Below, in pieces: positions 1-8,338 of a stretch of 64,000 nt of DNA. Each line of letters starts with the position of its first letter. Within the stretch, counting starts at the first letter, position 1. Where the stretch lies: contig CBDDKM010000005.1 in NCBI GenBank assembly GCA_965230225.1, positions 310,001-374,000 on the forward strand, given 5' to 3'. This DNA is from CALSMU01 sp965230225 (GTDB lineage Bacteria; Bacteroidota; Bacteroidia; Flavobacteriales_D; Parvicellaceae). The notes beneath the pieces were generated by a model. It was not told where the DNA came from, made no database searches, and worked only from the letters and a program-made list of their open reading frames with translations. The position numbers were made by a program, and so were the translations under genes.

Positions 1-2179
1 GTTTTTGATTCAGGTAGAATACAATGGCAATACCCGTTAATAAGAACAATAGTAAAACCACAAACCAGTCTTTAGGACTCTTAACAATGTGGAAGATGAA
101 TCCAATTAGTCCTAGAATCAATGGTAGTAAGTAGTATTTGTTGTATCCTTTGTTTAAACGTTGAATAGATGGTAGGTTCTCTTGAGTACCAAGACGTTGC
201 TCATCAATGAAATCAACACCAGATAGCCAGTTACCTTCTAGTAGTTTACTTCCTCCACCGGTTCCACCGTACCCTTGAGTATCGTTTTGTCTTCCGGCAA
301 AGTTCCACAAGAAGTATCTGAAGTACATCCATCCTAATTGGTAATCTCTTAAGTAACGGAAGTGATCTCCTGCAGATGGTTTATAAAGTCCTGTTGAGTA
401 AAGTTGATTAGCAACTTCTACAAAAATCTCCTGGTTCTCTGCCGGTACGTTAGGGTCCATACTAAGGGCACTCAATAATTGATATTGCTCTGCTTTACTG
501 GCAGGAGGAGTGTTACCGTTGTATTTAGTTAACAATGCAGAAAGATCAGCACCAACATTTTCCGGTGGCATTGGAGCATTCGGGTTTCCTTCGTATCCAG
601 ACCAGTACATGTAGTTAGGTCCTTCTCCCAAACGATACATTCTTGGGAAAAGCGTCTTGTAACTAACTGTTACAGGGTTTCCATCGGCATCTTTCGTTTT
701 AAAGTCGGTAATGTATTTAGCATCTCCTTTCGGTCTGTGCTCGAAAGTATTGATGTATTTTGATGTTGCATCAGCTGGTAGAGATACCTTGATTGGAGAT
801 CCCATGGCTTCTAACTCACCGTTGATGGAATCTACTTTTGAGCGGTACTCTTCCAACTCAAACATGTTCATAAAGGTCACATCTTTGTTAGCGATGCTGT
901 AGATATAAGAACCTTTGTTGTTTGGGTTTTCTACTGAGTTAACAGCTAATCCTAATCCGGATAGTTTAACATCTAACTGATCAGATTGCTCTTTCGTTAC
1001 ATTGGCATTAACTGCAGATGGAGTCAATGCATATACTTTCATGTAAGCTTCTTTTGGTGGATCTAAATGTTCGTCAGCACAATCTGAATACTGCGGAGAG
1101 TTCCAGTTTTGCCCGTTAAGAATTGGCCACGATCCGTACTGATCACGGTTAAGGTAAGATACCAAAGAAGAAAGTGTTTCCGGGTTGTTTTCGTCAAGCG
1201 GAGTGTTGGCATTCGATCTTACCACAATCATGGTAAATGAAGAATACCCGATCAATAATACCGCTGTGGAAACAATAACCGTATTTAAAATTTCTTTTCC
1301 TTTCTTAGAAGTATAGTGAATTCCGAAGGCAATTAAACCTGTGATTAGCAGGAAGAAAATGATGGAACCACTGTTAAATGGCATTCCCATGCTGTTGGTG
1401 AACAAACGCTCGAACCAATCTGCAATAGAAGGGATTTTAGGAATGATTACCGCCTGTACAATACCAAGGGTACCAACCGCAATAACACCTGCAATCAGGA
1501 ATGATTTAATGTTGAATTCGTGTTTCTTGAAATAGATTACAAAAGCAATGGCAGGGATGGCCAAAAGGTTCAATAGGTGGACTCCGATGGAAAGACCAAC
1601 CATGTATGCAATAAAGATTAACCAACGATCCGGGTGAGCTAAGAATCTTCTTTTTGATTCAGCTACGCCTTCTCCAATGGTAATTTCATCTTCCCATTTA
1701 AGAATGGCCCAAAAAACAATAGCGGTAAAGAAGGAGGACATCGCATATACCTCACCCTCAACAGCTGAGAACCAGAAAGAATCGGTGAAAGTGTAAGCTA
1801 AAGCTCCAACAGCACCAGTTCCTAAGATAGCGAAGATCTTACCTTGATCCAGTGATTCTCCGTTTCTGGTGGCAATCTTTTTGGCGAGCATGGTCATACT
1901 CCAGAAAAAGAAGAGTATGGTGAATGAACTACTTAAACCGGACATGGCATTAACCATCCATGCAGCGTTTTCAGGGCTGGCAAAGGCGGAGAACAGACGT
2001 CCCATCATCATAAAAAATGGTGCTCCCGGCGGGTGACCTACCTCCAGTTTGTTAGCGGTAGTAATGTACTCCCCGCAGTCCCAGAGGCTGGTAGTACTTT
2101 CGAGGGTCATTAAATAAACGATGGTGGCGATTAAAAATACCGCCCATCCAGTAATGTTATTTAGCTTTTTGTAGTCCAT
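1..2179 (-). CDS. DUF2723 family multi-pass membrane protein (3' end outside window)
   Basis: An open frame runs from an ATG at 2179 (MDYKKLNNITGWAVFLIATI) to the window edge without a stop, giving about 726 residues. The N-terminal region has a string of hydrophobic segments and the motif SLWDCGEYITTANKLEVGHPP, typical of DUF2723, a Bacteroidota family related to GT-C/PMT-type membrane glycosyltransferases in which an acidic residue lies in the first extramembrane loop. A long hydrophilic part follows, and hydrophobic segments resume near the window edge (YYLLPLILGLIGFIFHIV). The family is thought to transfer sugars from lipid carriers, but the substrate cannot be read here. The C-terminus is missing. 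It stands alone, divergent from the tRNA-Gln unit. Confidence 0.85.
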   Translation of the reverse strand, partial: MDYKKLNNITGWAVFLIATIVYLMTLESTTSLWDCGEYITTANKLEVGHPPGAPFFMMMGRLFSAFASPENAAWMVNAMSGLSSSFTILFFFWSMTMLAKKIATRNGESLDQGKIFAILGTGAVGALAYTFTDSFWFSAVEGEVYAMSSFFTAIVFWAILKWEDEITIGEGVAESKRRFLAHPDRWLIFIAYMVGLSIGVHLLNLLAIPAIAFVIYFKKHEFNIKSFLIAGVIAVGTLGIVQAVIIPKIPSIADWFERLFTNSMGMPFNSGSIIFFLLITGLIAFGIHYTSKKGKEILNTVIVSTAVLLIGYSSFTMIVVRSNANTPLDENNPETLSSLVSYLNRDQYGSWPILNGQNWNSPQYSDCADEHLDPPKEAYMKVYALTPSAVNANVTKEQSDQLDVKLSGLGLAVNSVENPNNKGSYIYSIANKDVTFMNMFELEEYRSKVDSINGELEAMGSPIKVSLPADATSKYINTFEHRPKGDAKYITDFKTKDADGNPVTVSYKTLFPRMYRLGEGPNYMYWSGYEGNPNAPMPPENVGADLSALLTKYNGNTPPASKAEQYQLLSALSMDPNVPAENQEIFVEVANQLYSTGLYKPSAGDHFRYLRDYQLGWMYFRYFLWNFAGRQNDTQGYGGTGGGSKLLEGNWLSGVDFIDEQRLGTQENLPSIQRLNKGYNKYYLLPLILGLIGFIFHIVKSPKDWFVVLLLFLLTGIAIVFYLNQK

Positions 2180-2322
2180 TGCAAATGCTTTATAAGATTG
2201 CGAATTTAAAAAAATAAATAGGGTTTACATGGTTATTTTGAAAAGCCTAACATTTTTTATGCATTCTTCTAAAAAAAAGTTAATCTGAAAGTGGTAGAAG
2301 AGAGAAAAAAATCTTTTTCCAG

Positions 2323-2352
2323 TTTGTTTTTTCAAAATGTGTTTTATCTTTG
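2323..2352 (+). promoter_or_regulatory. Bacteroidota-type promoter for tRNA-Gln
   Basis: TTTG at 2323-2326 and TATCTTTG at 2345-2352 are separated by 18 bases and match the Bacteroidota housekeeping consensus TTTG-N(about 19)-TAnnTTTG. The tRNA begins about 90 bases downstream. The leader between them contains the perfect hairpin CCCGAT-AGCG-ATCGGG (about 2398-2413), flanked by a TTGTGT/ACACAA pair. Confidence 0.75.
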
Positions 2353-2441
2353 CACCCGCTGACGCAGAAATGCAGATGCAAGATTGTCCCTTGTGTATCC
2401 CGATAGCGATCGGGAGGCAACACAAAGAAATGACAATAAAT

Positions 2442-2514
2442 TGTCCCATGGTGTAACTGGCAACACGTCTGTTTTTGGTACAGAAGAGTCTAGGTTCGAG
2501 CCCTAGTGGGACAA
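2442..2514 (+). tRNA. tRNA-Gln (anticodon TTG)
   Basis: A cloverleaf folds over 73 bases. The acceptor stem is TGTCCCA (2442-2448) with TGGGACA (2507-2513) and discriminator A at 2514. The anticodon stem TCTGT/ACAGA encloses the loop TTTTGGT, so the anticodon is TTG (glutamine). The T arm CTAGG-TTCGAGC-CCTAG is present. The CCA end is not encoded, as is common. It is the only RNA gene recognised in the window. Confidence 0.93.
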
Positions 2515-2529
2515 CATCTATAAACGTTA

Positions 2530-2558
2530 GCCTCTAACAAATTGTTAGAGGCTTTTTT
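2530..2558 (+). terminator. Rho-independent terminator after tRNA-Gln
   Basis: The perfect 10-bp stem GCCTCTAACA / TGTTAGAGGC with a three-base loop (AAT) is followed by six T. It lies 15 bases after the tRNA. Confidence 0.9.
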
Positions 2559-2779
2559 ATTTCACGTTGTTGCAACTTTATTACAAGAATCTGTTAGAAT
2601 TATTGTATTGAGAAAAAACAGGCAACTTTTTTCATTATTTCATGTATATACTGCAATTCGAAACTTAACGAAAATTGTGGGCAAAAGTAGTGGAATCGCT
2701 CAGAGGGTTAAGAAACTACTTTAGCCTTCTCTAATTTTTCTTAGATTAGCTCATCCAACTATTATTGTTTTCATTTTCT

Positions 2780-3490
2780 ATGACTGATACTAACGAAAGT
2801 ATTTTACAAGCTTTTAATGCAAAGATTAAGCCTTACTACTCACTTCTTACCATGCTTGCATTCTTTATAGCATTGTTTATTGGTGCATATGAATTAATTA
2901 TTTCACCTTCTGACTTAAGAGTAAATGTTAAAAGAGATAACATTACTTATCCTTCATATATCTCTAACAGTGCTGAAAACTTAAGTAAATATACCTATAG
3001 GGCTGATACTCTAGTTTCTGAGGGAATTTCTATCCATAGTTTTTTAGTTCAAACTACCGAGTTCAACAAAATTACATTAACTAATACAAGTTCTAAAAGC
3101 CTTACTGGGGTGAAGTTTAAGAAACTTCAATGTGATGCATTGACAGGCTGGGGTATAAGTAGCGACTTCCTTACCATTGATGAAGAGCAGAAGTTAAAGA
3201 AAAACATTGCGTATGATGAATATAAGAGTATCGTTTATCTTAAGAGTGAGATAGACGTTCCTCCTGGTGGTTCTGTCTTCATAAGGATTTGGGGGAACTT
3301 CAAGCCTGATCTATTAGATAACAATCTTATTGTAACCTATAATGGAGGGGATGGATACATAGAGAAAAACTTTGAAATTGGTGGGCTAAAAGGGTATTTT
3401 TTCAACTACTTCTTTGAAGTATCTTTAATAGTGTTAGTTATTTTTTGTATCGTATATTACGTAGGTATCAAACAAGCACGTAGAGGATGA
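2780..3490 (+). CDS. Hypothetical membrane-anchored protein with two transmembrane segments
   Basis: The ATG at 2780 (MTDTNESILQ) is preferred over an upstream in-frame TTG at 2765. The product is about 236 residues. One transmembrane helix lies near residues 23-45 (SLLTMLAFFIALFIGAYELI) and another near the C-terminus (FFEVSLIVLVIFCIVYYVGI). Between them is an approximately 160-residue, probably extracytoplasmic domain with a beta-rich look (phrases such as VPPGGSVFIRIWG). I do not recognise the family. The stop codon overlaps the start of the next gene (ATGA), so the two are very likely co-transcribed and translationally coupled. Confidence 0.75.
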   Translation: MTDTNESILQAFNAKIKPYYSLLTMLAFFIALFIGAYELIISPSDLRVNVKRDNITYPSYISNSAENLSKYTYRADTLVSEGISIHSFLVQTTEFNKITLTNTSSKSLTGVKFKKLQCDALTGWGISSDFLTIDEEQKLKKNIAYDEYKSIVYLKSEIDVPPGGSVFIRIWGNFKPDLLDNNLIVTYNGGDGYIEKNFEIGGLKGYFFNYFFEVSLIVLVIFCIVYYVGIKQARRG

Positions 3491-4857
3491 TATTCAGACG
3501 GTTGATATCAAACCTTGTCGATTTTTTGATATTCATAATTCTAGCGATTGTACTTATCAAAAGTACAAACTCCTTGAACAATGTAGATGCCGTAAGATAT
3601 TTTTATTTCGTGACCTTTATTTTGGTATTCGTTATTCCTATAATGACAATGGGTAACACGTTTGGTAAAAAAATTTTACAATTACGTTGGGAGTTGTCTG
3701 ATACCCTCAAGATTAGACTAATTACAAAATACTTATTATATTACATTACGTTCATCTCCTCTATATCTTTCGTTGAGCTTATAAATGATGCCCCTTTTCT
3801 TAATAATGGGCTGTTTCAAATCGACAAAATGTTTCAGTTCCGATTATTGGTTAGTATAATTATTACTGACGTCATAGCATTTACACTTAGCCTTGGTAAA
3901 TATCATATAATAGACTACATTCTTAACATTCAAATAGCCTCATCGTTATTCAAGAAGTCGCATTCTAAACTTTTGGGAATATCATTCTTATTAGGCTCAC
4001 TTATTATTCTCTCAGGTATATTCACGCATAAAATAAACTTTGACACAGCAACATTAAACCAATTGGTTAATGATCAGTTGTTCTTTGAGAATTATCCTAA
4101 GGATTTTGTTAATTCGAAGTACTGCTTTACTACAAAGAAAAGGTCTGCATATTTAGTGTGCCCCTCAAAACCTATGTCGTTCATGAATTCTGTCGAGCTA
4201 AAGCAAAAGACAATTTATTTAAACGTCCCTGCTAATGTATTCAATGAAGAATCTGAAAGGTATTCATTATGTGAAGAAGTCTTAAAACAATCCTGGACTA
4301 ATGATATCTACGCAAATTATGAACCAGACCAAATAAGATTAATTCTGTATAATTCTGAACCTGGATTCTTTTATGAGTACTATATCAATCACTACATATA
4401 CTATTATGATAACAATATTCCTCAATGGGGAATATATGCTGGAATACAAGCAGATTCAATAACTGCTGAAAATTATTTAGACTTCACCAATACTTACATT
4501 AATTCAGTAAATGATAAAATTAACAGATATGAGACAATACTAAATAATGACTACTCAAAAAAACTAAATCTTGACTCTGCCAATAATCTACTTAATGAAG
4601 AATTATCTCAAACATATTATTTTACTACCACGAACGAATCAGTTATAATAACTGTTGATTCTTCCTCGCTTGAGTTAAACAGAGTTGACTTTTCTGATGC
4701 TGAACTAATGGGATATTTTGGATTCAACTTCCCTTTTCAAAGTATGGATAAAAGAGCATTAATAGACATGTTTTCGAATAACGAAATTGTTGAAATGGAT
4801 TTTAATCTCGACTACTTGATTTATATCAGAAATGAAACAACAAATAAAGTATTTTAG
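3487..4857 (+). CDS. RDD-like membrane protein with long C-terminal extracytoplasmic domain
   Basis: 456 residues. The N-terminal about 190 residues carry four to five hydrophobic helices and the RDD-family signature arrangement: FRRLISNLVDFLI near the start and GNTFGKKILQLRW after the second helix, where RDD proteins have G-TPGK-LLGL. The RDD family is a poorly understood set of membrane proteins. The remaining 260 residues are rich in Tyr, Asn and Asp and have no domain I know; they probably face the periplasm or medium. It starts inside the stop codon of the preceding membrane protein, so the pair probably works together. Function unknown. Confidence 0.75.
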   Translation: MIFRRLISNLVDFLIFIILAIVLIKSTNSLNNVDAVRYFYFVTFILVFVIPIMTMGNTFGKKILQLRWELSDTLKIRLITKYLLYYITFISSISFVELINDAPFLNNGLFQIDKMFQFRLLVSIIITDVIAFTLSLGKYHIIDYILNIQIASSLFKKSHSKLLGISFLLGSLIILSGIFTHKINFDTATLNQLVNDQLFFENYPKDFVNSKYCFTTKKRSAYLVCPSKPMSFMNSVELKQKTIYLNVPANVFNEESERYSLCEEVLKQSWTNDIYANYEPDQIRLILYNSEPGFFYEYYINHYIYYYDNNIPQWGIYAGIQADSITAENYLDFTNTYINSVNDKINRYETILNNDYSKKLNLDSANNLLNEELSQTYYFTTTNESVIITVDSSSLELNRVDFSDAELMGYFGFNFPFQSMDKRALIDMFSNNEIVEMDFNLDYLIYIRNETTNKVF

Positions 4858-5135
4858 ACTTTTATCCAAGTTTTTTGAACCATAACTCTTAACAATCCTT
4901 TCTCTAGAATACTCATCTATATCTGTTAAAATGGGCTTTTTAGCAATATTTACTTCACTAAAGCCTAAAACATGAATTTTCTCACAAAAACCTGTTGATC
5001 TTTTTGTTGCTTTTCTTAGGAGCAACTCAATCTTAAGTAGCATTAAAATTTTATTGAAATACTGGTGGTCATGCATATTTCAAAAGTTTTTTGGTTGTAG
5101 TTTTATGATCTCTGCTATAGCTCCTATCGTTTGGT
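4858..5135. other. Intergenic stretch with a possible degenerate reading frame
   Basis: About 280 bases between two convergent genes. A minus-strand frame (5076 to 4759) runs into the preceding gene and reads vaguely like the helix-turn-helix stub found in some Bacteroidota small regulators (LLRKATKRSTGFCEKIHVLG). It overlaps a confident gene by 99 bases, has no partner and no promoter that I can see, so I do not call it a gene. It may be a decayed fragment. Confidence 0.3.
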
Positions 5136-5525
5136 TTAGTACTTCTTCATTCTCACCATAATAAACATGGCGATGACTCCCAATAAAATTTCACCGAACA
5201 TGGCGTAATACAGACCATCGGCAGGTTTACCGTCAACCATTAGGCTGAATAATCGTCCAAATCCGTAAGAAAGGAAAAACAATGATGCTAACCCAAGGGT
5301 ATTTGATCTCCAGTTGGATCGAAATATGGAAACAACCATAAAGATTGAAGCAATTAAAATAGCGGAACCAGGGGCTCTGGTTTCGCTAAAGTGACTGGCA
5401 CTTAGTAACAAAATCCCATTTCCTTCTTGTAACTCAACGGGAAAGAAGGTGAGTCCAATTCCTACGTATAGGCCAATTAGGCCAGCAATAACCAAATAGC
5501 TGGTAACGAAAATACTCTTGTTCAT
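5136..5525 (-). CDS. DUF4345 family small membrane protein
   Basis: 129 residues starting at an ATG. It is almost entirely hydrophobic, with four predicted helices (VTSYLVIAGLIGLYVGIGLTF, an alanine-rich second helix, NTLGLASLFFLSYGFGRLF and MFGEILLGVIAMFIMVRM). The pattern RAPGSAILIASIF followed by FGRLFSLMVDGKP is typical of DUF4345 proteins, whose function is not known. It lies last in a run of three minus-strand genes, 32 bases after the NmrA-like gene, and is probably co-transcribed with it and the SMR transporter. Confidence 0.75.
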   Translation of the reverse strand: MNKSIFVTSYLVIAGLIGLYVGIGLTFFPVELQEGNGILLLSASHFSETRAPGSAILIASIFMVVSIFRSNWRSNTLGLASLFFLSYGFGRLFSLMVDGKPADGLYYAMFGEILLGVIAMFIMVRMKKY

Positions 5526-5557
5526 GATTTTGATTTAAATGGTTTAACCTCAGGTGT

Positions 5558-6436
5558 TTATTTGGAGGCTAGCTTTTTAGCAAATTGCTTGATTGACCAT
5601 TTTGGTTCGCCTAGTACTTCCCAGGTTTTTTCCGAAATTTGCTTTTCACTCAATTGCTCAACATAGGTTAGCATGTGCTCCATAAATTGCTCCTCTTCCT
5701 TAGTTGGTAGTCCTAGTTGAGGAATGATTTCCATGGGGTATTCTGCAACTCCCACATTTGGGTTAAACTCTCCTAAAAACTCTTTGGCAGCATCCGGAAA
5801 ACTCATGCCCTCCTTTCCCTGAATCGTAAAGGATTGCTTGTAGGTCTTACTGTTTCCAATAGCATTGTAAATGTTTTCTGCCAGATCCGAAGTATTGGTG
5901 TAATACATTGGGTACTGGTGGTTCCCGATGATTGCAAATTCTTCTCCCTGAATAAATAGAGGGAATGAATCCAGAAAAAATGAACAATATAGATAAGTGT
6001 AGTTGATCCCAGAAGCCTTCATGTATTCAATGGCCGGTTTTCTGATTAAGTTGGTTTTATAGGTCATGCCTTTTAATGCGAACTCAGGGTTAGATGAATC
6101 GATTCCAACAATTTGGATGATATGGTTAACACCTAATTCCTTGCTTACGTCGATCACATTTATGATTCCTTCTCTTTCCGTATGAAACGGTGCATTTTCA
6201 TCCCAACTTATGGTGTTTAGGGTTAAGTAGATGGTTTCGGTGCCCCTTAGAGCTGTTTTTAAACTCTCTTTATCAGAAACATCGCCGTAAACAATTTCCA
6301 CTTGCTCAGGTAAGATTTCTTTCGCTTTTTCGATGTCCCTAACAATGGCTTTTATTTTCACTCCTTTTTTGCTCAACTCTTGTGCAACTGGTTTTCCTAG
6401 TTGGCCAGTAGCTCCTATGATTGTTATTTTCTTCAT
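5558..6436 (-). CDS. NmrA-like NAD(P)-binding atypical short-chain reductase
   Basis: 292 residues from an ATG. The N-terminus has the Rossmann glycine motif GATGQLGKPV (residues 8-17) and a following strand KIKAIVRD, which selects NADP(H) in the atypical SDR group. YGDVSDKESLKTALRG matches the NmrA/YwnB/QOR2-like subfamily, used either as quinone or carbonyl reductases or as redox sensors. The catalytic Tyr-x-x-x-Lys of classical SDRs is not obvious, as is usual in this group. It is flanked by an SMR transporter upstream and a DUF4345 protein downstream, a combination that suggests a small stress or detoxification operon. Substrate unknown. Confidence 0.85.
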   Translation of the reverse strand: MKKITIIGATGQLGKPVAQELSKKGVKIKAIVRDIEKAKEILPEQVEIVYGDVSDKESLKTALRGTETIYLTLNTISWDENAPFHTEREGIINVIDVSKELGVNHIIQIVGIDSSNPEFALKGMTYKTNLIRKPAIEYMKASGINYTYLYCSFFLDSFPLFIQGEEFAIIGNHQYPMYYTNTSDLAENIYNAIGNSKTYKQSFTIQGKEGMSFPDAAKEFLGEFNPNVGVAEYPMEIIPQLGLPTKEEEQFMEHMLTYVEQLSEKQISEKTWEVLGEPKWSIKQFAKKLASK

Positions 6437-6458
6437 ATTTAATTTTTTAGATGATCAT

Positions 6459-6773
6459 TTATGTACTCAGTTTAACTCCTACTATGCCTACGATGATGAG
6501 TGCTAAAAACAACAGCTTTGTCAAGTTTAAAGCATCATTAAATACCAGAGTGCCCAATAAAATGGTTCCACTGGCTCCTATTCCTGCCCAAATAGCATAG
6601 GCAGTCCCCATCTCAATACTTTGCATCGATTTTAACAGCAGGGAAAAACTCAAAGCTCCAAATAAAAAGAACCCAACGATTCCCGGCCATTTGGTAAATC
6701 CTTCAGATAATTTCATGGAAGTGGTAAACCCAATTTCGAATAAGCCAGCCAGTAATAGATAAACCCAGTTCAT
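6459..6773 (-). CDS. SMR family transporter, SugE/Gdx-like
   Basis: 104 residues and four transmembrane helices, the standard size for small multidrug resistance proteins. The essential membrane glutamate is in AGLFEIGFTTSMKLSEGFT (Glu13 by my count), and the rest (MGTAYAIWAGIGASGTILLG) matches the family closely. The sequence after the glutamate (LK-SEGFT style) resembles SugE/Gdx, the guanidinium exporters, more than EmrE, but the distinction is tentative. It is the first gene of a probable three-gene operon with a -7 promoter element just upstream. Confidence 0.9.
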   Translation of the reverse strand: MNWVYLLLAGLFEIGFTTSMKLSEGFTKWPGIVGFFLFGALSFSLLLKSMQSIEMGTAYAIWAGIGASGTILLGTLVFNDALNLTKLLFLALIIVGIVGVKLST

Positions 6774-6797
6774 AAGTGATCCTCATTTGTTTGATGA

Positions 6798-6805
6798 CAA
6801 AACTA
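6798..6805 (-). promoter_or_regulatory. -7 promoter element upstream of the SMR transporter operon
   Basis: CAAAACTA on the plus strand reads TAGTTTTG on the minus strand, matching TAnnTTTG, 24 bases before the transporter start. No good -33 TTG was found at the expected spacing. Confidence 0.5.
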
Positions 6806-6845
6806 TGGAGCTCTTGAACGGTTTCTTTTTACCTATGTTAAAAAA

Positions 6846-7412
6846 TTACTTTTCTGATCGAATGCGGCTGAGTGTTACTTGAGTAATGCCCAGGTACGAT
6901 GAAATATGTCCAAGTTTAACCCTTTGAAGAATTTGTGGATGTTTATTGATCAATTTTATGTACCTGCTTTTTGCATCCGTAAACTGGGTTAGTAATATTT
7001 GTTCTTCCATTTCCAGAAGAGCTTTTTCGGCCACTTTTCTGCCAAAATTGGCCAGCTCAATATTGGTGTTGAACAACTCCAGAAGCTTAGACTTACTAAT
7101 TTTTAGCACCGTCGAATCTTCCAGTAGTTCGATGTTTTCTATTGAAGGTGTTGACTTAATTATACTTACTAATGAGGCAACAATATCTCCTTCAAAACCG
7201 AACCAATAAGTTACCTCTTTTCCATCTGGATTAACGTAATAACTTCTCATGGCACCGGACATTATAAAGTAGATGGAGTGTTGTATGGTACCTTCTTTAA
7301 TCAGTAGGTCACCTTTTAACCAATTCTCTTTTGTCATTTCAGAGTACAGCAAATCAAAAGCGGTATCGCTTAAGGAATATTTCCCTTTAAACATGGTGTT
7401 AAATGAGTTCAT
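6846..7412 (-). CDS. Crp/Fnr family transcriptional regulator
   Basis: 188 residues. Residues about 20-115 form a cyclic-nucleotide-binding-like barrel (WLKGDLLIKEGTIQHSIYFIMSGAMRSYYV). A long dimerisation helix follows, and a C-terminal helix-turn-helix ends in LGHISSYLGITQVTLSRIRSEK, the usual truncated form in Bacteroidota Crp/Fnr proteins. There is no cysteine anywhere, so it cannot hold an oxygen-sensing Fe-S cluster like FNR. It lies directly upstream of the SMR/NmrA operon on the same strand and probably regulates that locus. Whether it recognises the TGAT-N4-ATCA sites found near the benzoyl-CoA genes about 35-50 kb away is unknown. Confidence 0.88.
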   Translation of the reverse strand: MNSFNTMFKGKYSLSDTAFDLLYSEMTKENWLKGDLLIKEGTIQHSIYFIMSGAMRSYYVNPDGKEVTYWFGFEGDIVASLVSIIKSTPSIENIELLEDSTVLKISKSKLLELFNTNIELANFGRKVAEKALLEMEEQILLTQFTDAKSRYIKLINKHPQILQRVKLGHISSYLGITQVTLSRIRSEK

Positions 7413-7522
7413 GCTTGTTTGATTAATTTGGTGCTTTTGATTTTGGATAAAGGTAATACTTTGACAAGGTTATAATAGAGACTGTGTATTATTAAGGTGA
7501 CTGAAATTGTCCTTAATATAAA

Positions 7523-7554
7523 AAGCCCCATAACTTTCTTTAAGCTTGGGGCTT
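7523..7554 (-). terminator. Bidirectional hairpin terminator
   Basis: AAGCCCC (7523-7529) pairs with GGGGCTT (7548-7554). On the minus strand the stem is followed by a run of T, so it ends the three-gene unit 7583-9330. Confidence 0.75.
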
Positions 7555-7582
7555 CATTTTTCTGTGCACATATTGGTTAGTT

Positions 7583-7774
7583 TTATCCGATTCTTTTACG
7601 AATCTGTTCTTGCTGATGTTCGGTCAATTGCTTGAATTTACGTCCAAACCATTGAAGTGCTATCTTATCAGCTTTTTCCTGATCTTCCTTTGATTGATTT
7701 GAGTACCAAGCCAATGCAGAAATTCCACCAACTATTCCTAAAAGTGCAAGAACGGGTATTATTGGAAACGGCAT
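7583..7774 (-). CDS. Small membrane protein of unknown function
   Basis: The ATG at 7774 (MPFPIIPVLALLGIVGGISA) is preferred over a start 39 bases upstream because the hydrophobic segment then lies at the N-terminus. The product has 63 residues: one transmembrane helix followed by a charged tail rich in Lys, Gln and Glu (NQSKEDQEKADKIALQWFGR). I do not recognise it. It follows the LRAT-fold gene on the same strand and precedes the terminator, so it is probably the last gene of that unit. Confidence 0.55.
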   Translation of the reverse strand: MPFPIIPVLALLGIVGGISALAWYSNQSKEDQEKADKIALQWFGRKFKQLTEHQQEQIRKRIG

Positions 7775-7831
7775 AATATTATGATGTTTAAAAGTTAATA
7801 AAACCAGCTTCAAGGTGCTGGACCACCTTAT

Positions 7832-8338
7832 TTAGTCATCCATATTTTCCAAAAAAAGGGTCAAAAGCCCTAAACCAGCCATAATTAAACCAGCTGCTTT
7901 TCCTTCTTCCGATTTAGATGCGGTAGCTGTAACAATTCCGGCTGCAGTTAAGCCAGTACCAAACATAGTTGTCTGATCAGAATAAGATTTTCCTAATTGA
8001 ACTTGGTTTTTAAAATGTTCACAGTTATTAAGGATTAAATGATAACTGTTTTGATTTTTTAATTCAAAAGCACGATCAAGAGCTTCTTCCCTTTGGTGCT
8101 CAGTACCAATAAACCTTGATATTCTTACTGGATGCATATAACTTGCGAATTGCATTAGCTCTTGTTGAGTAAGTATTCTAGTTCCTTTAGTATAATTAGC
8201 CATGAAAAGATGCTCTCCCCAATAATCTTCACCTAGGTAAATTAAATAGTGATCAAGTAGACCAATAGCATCTTTCTTAACTGCAATAGCATCTGCTGGT
8301 TGAAGATTATATCTATTTACAAAATCTGAAATTCTCAT
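7832..8338 (-). CDS. LRAT/NlpC-P60-fold domain protein
   Basis: 168 residues. The motif DHYLIYLG (His30) and the later LNNCEHFKNQV (Cys106) are the catalytic histidine and cysteine signature of the LRAT-like branch of the NlpC/P60 superfamily, which includes acyltransferases and phospholipase-type enzymes. After about residue 120 there is a glycine- and alanine-rich hydrophobic segment (GTGLTAAGIVTATAS, AAGLIMAGLGLLTLF) that could insert into a membrane. Its start overlaps the stop of the upstream gene by four bases. The substrate is not inferable; lipid acyl transfer or hydrolysis is the family expectation. Confidence 0.8.
   Translation of the reverse strand: MRISDFVNRYNLQPADAIAVKKDAIGLLDHYLIYLGEDYWGEHLFMANYTKGTRILTQQELMQFASYMHPVRISRFIGTEHQREEALDRAFELKNQNSYHLILNNCEHFKNQVQLGKSYSDQTTMFGTGLTAAGIVTATASKSEEGKAAGLIMAGLGLLTLFLENMDD

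Noticed and set aside
2225..2449. Minus-strand frame across the tRNA-Gln leader
   Set aside because: Runs through the promoter, leader hairpin and start of the tRNA; no recognisable product.
4759..5076. Minus-strand frame of 105 codons resembling a small helix-turn-helix protein
   Set aside because: Overlaps a confident gene by about 100 bases, weak similarity, no promoter or partner.
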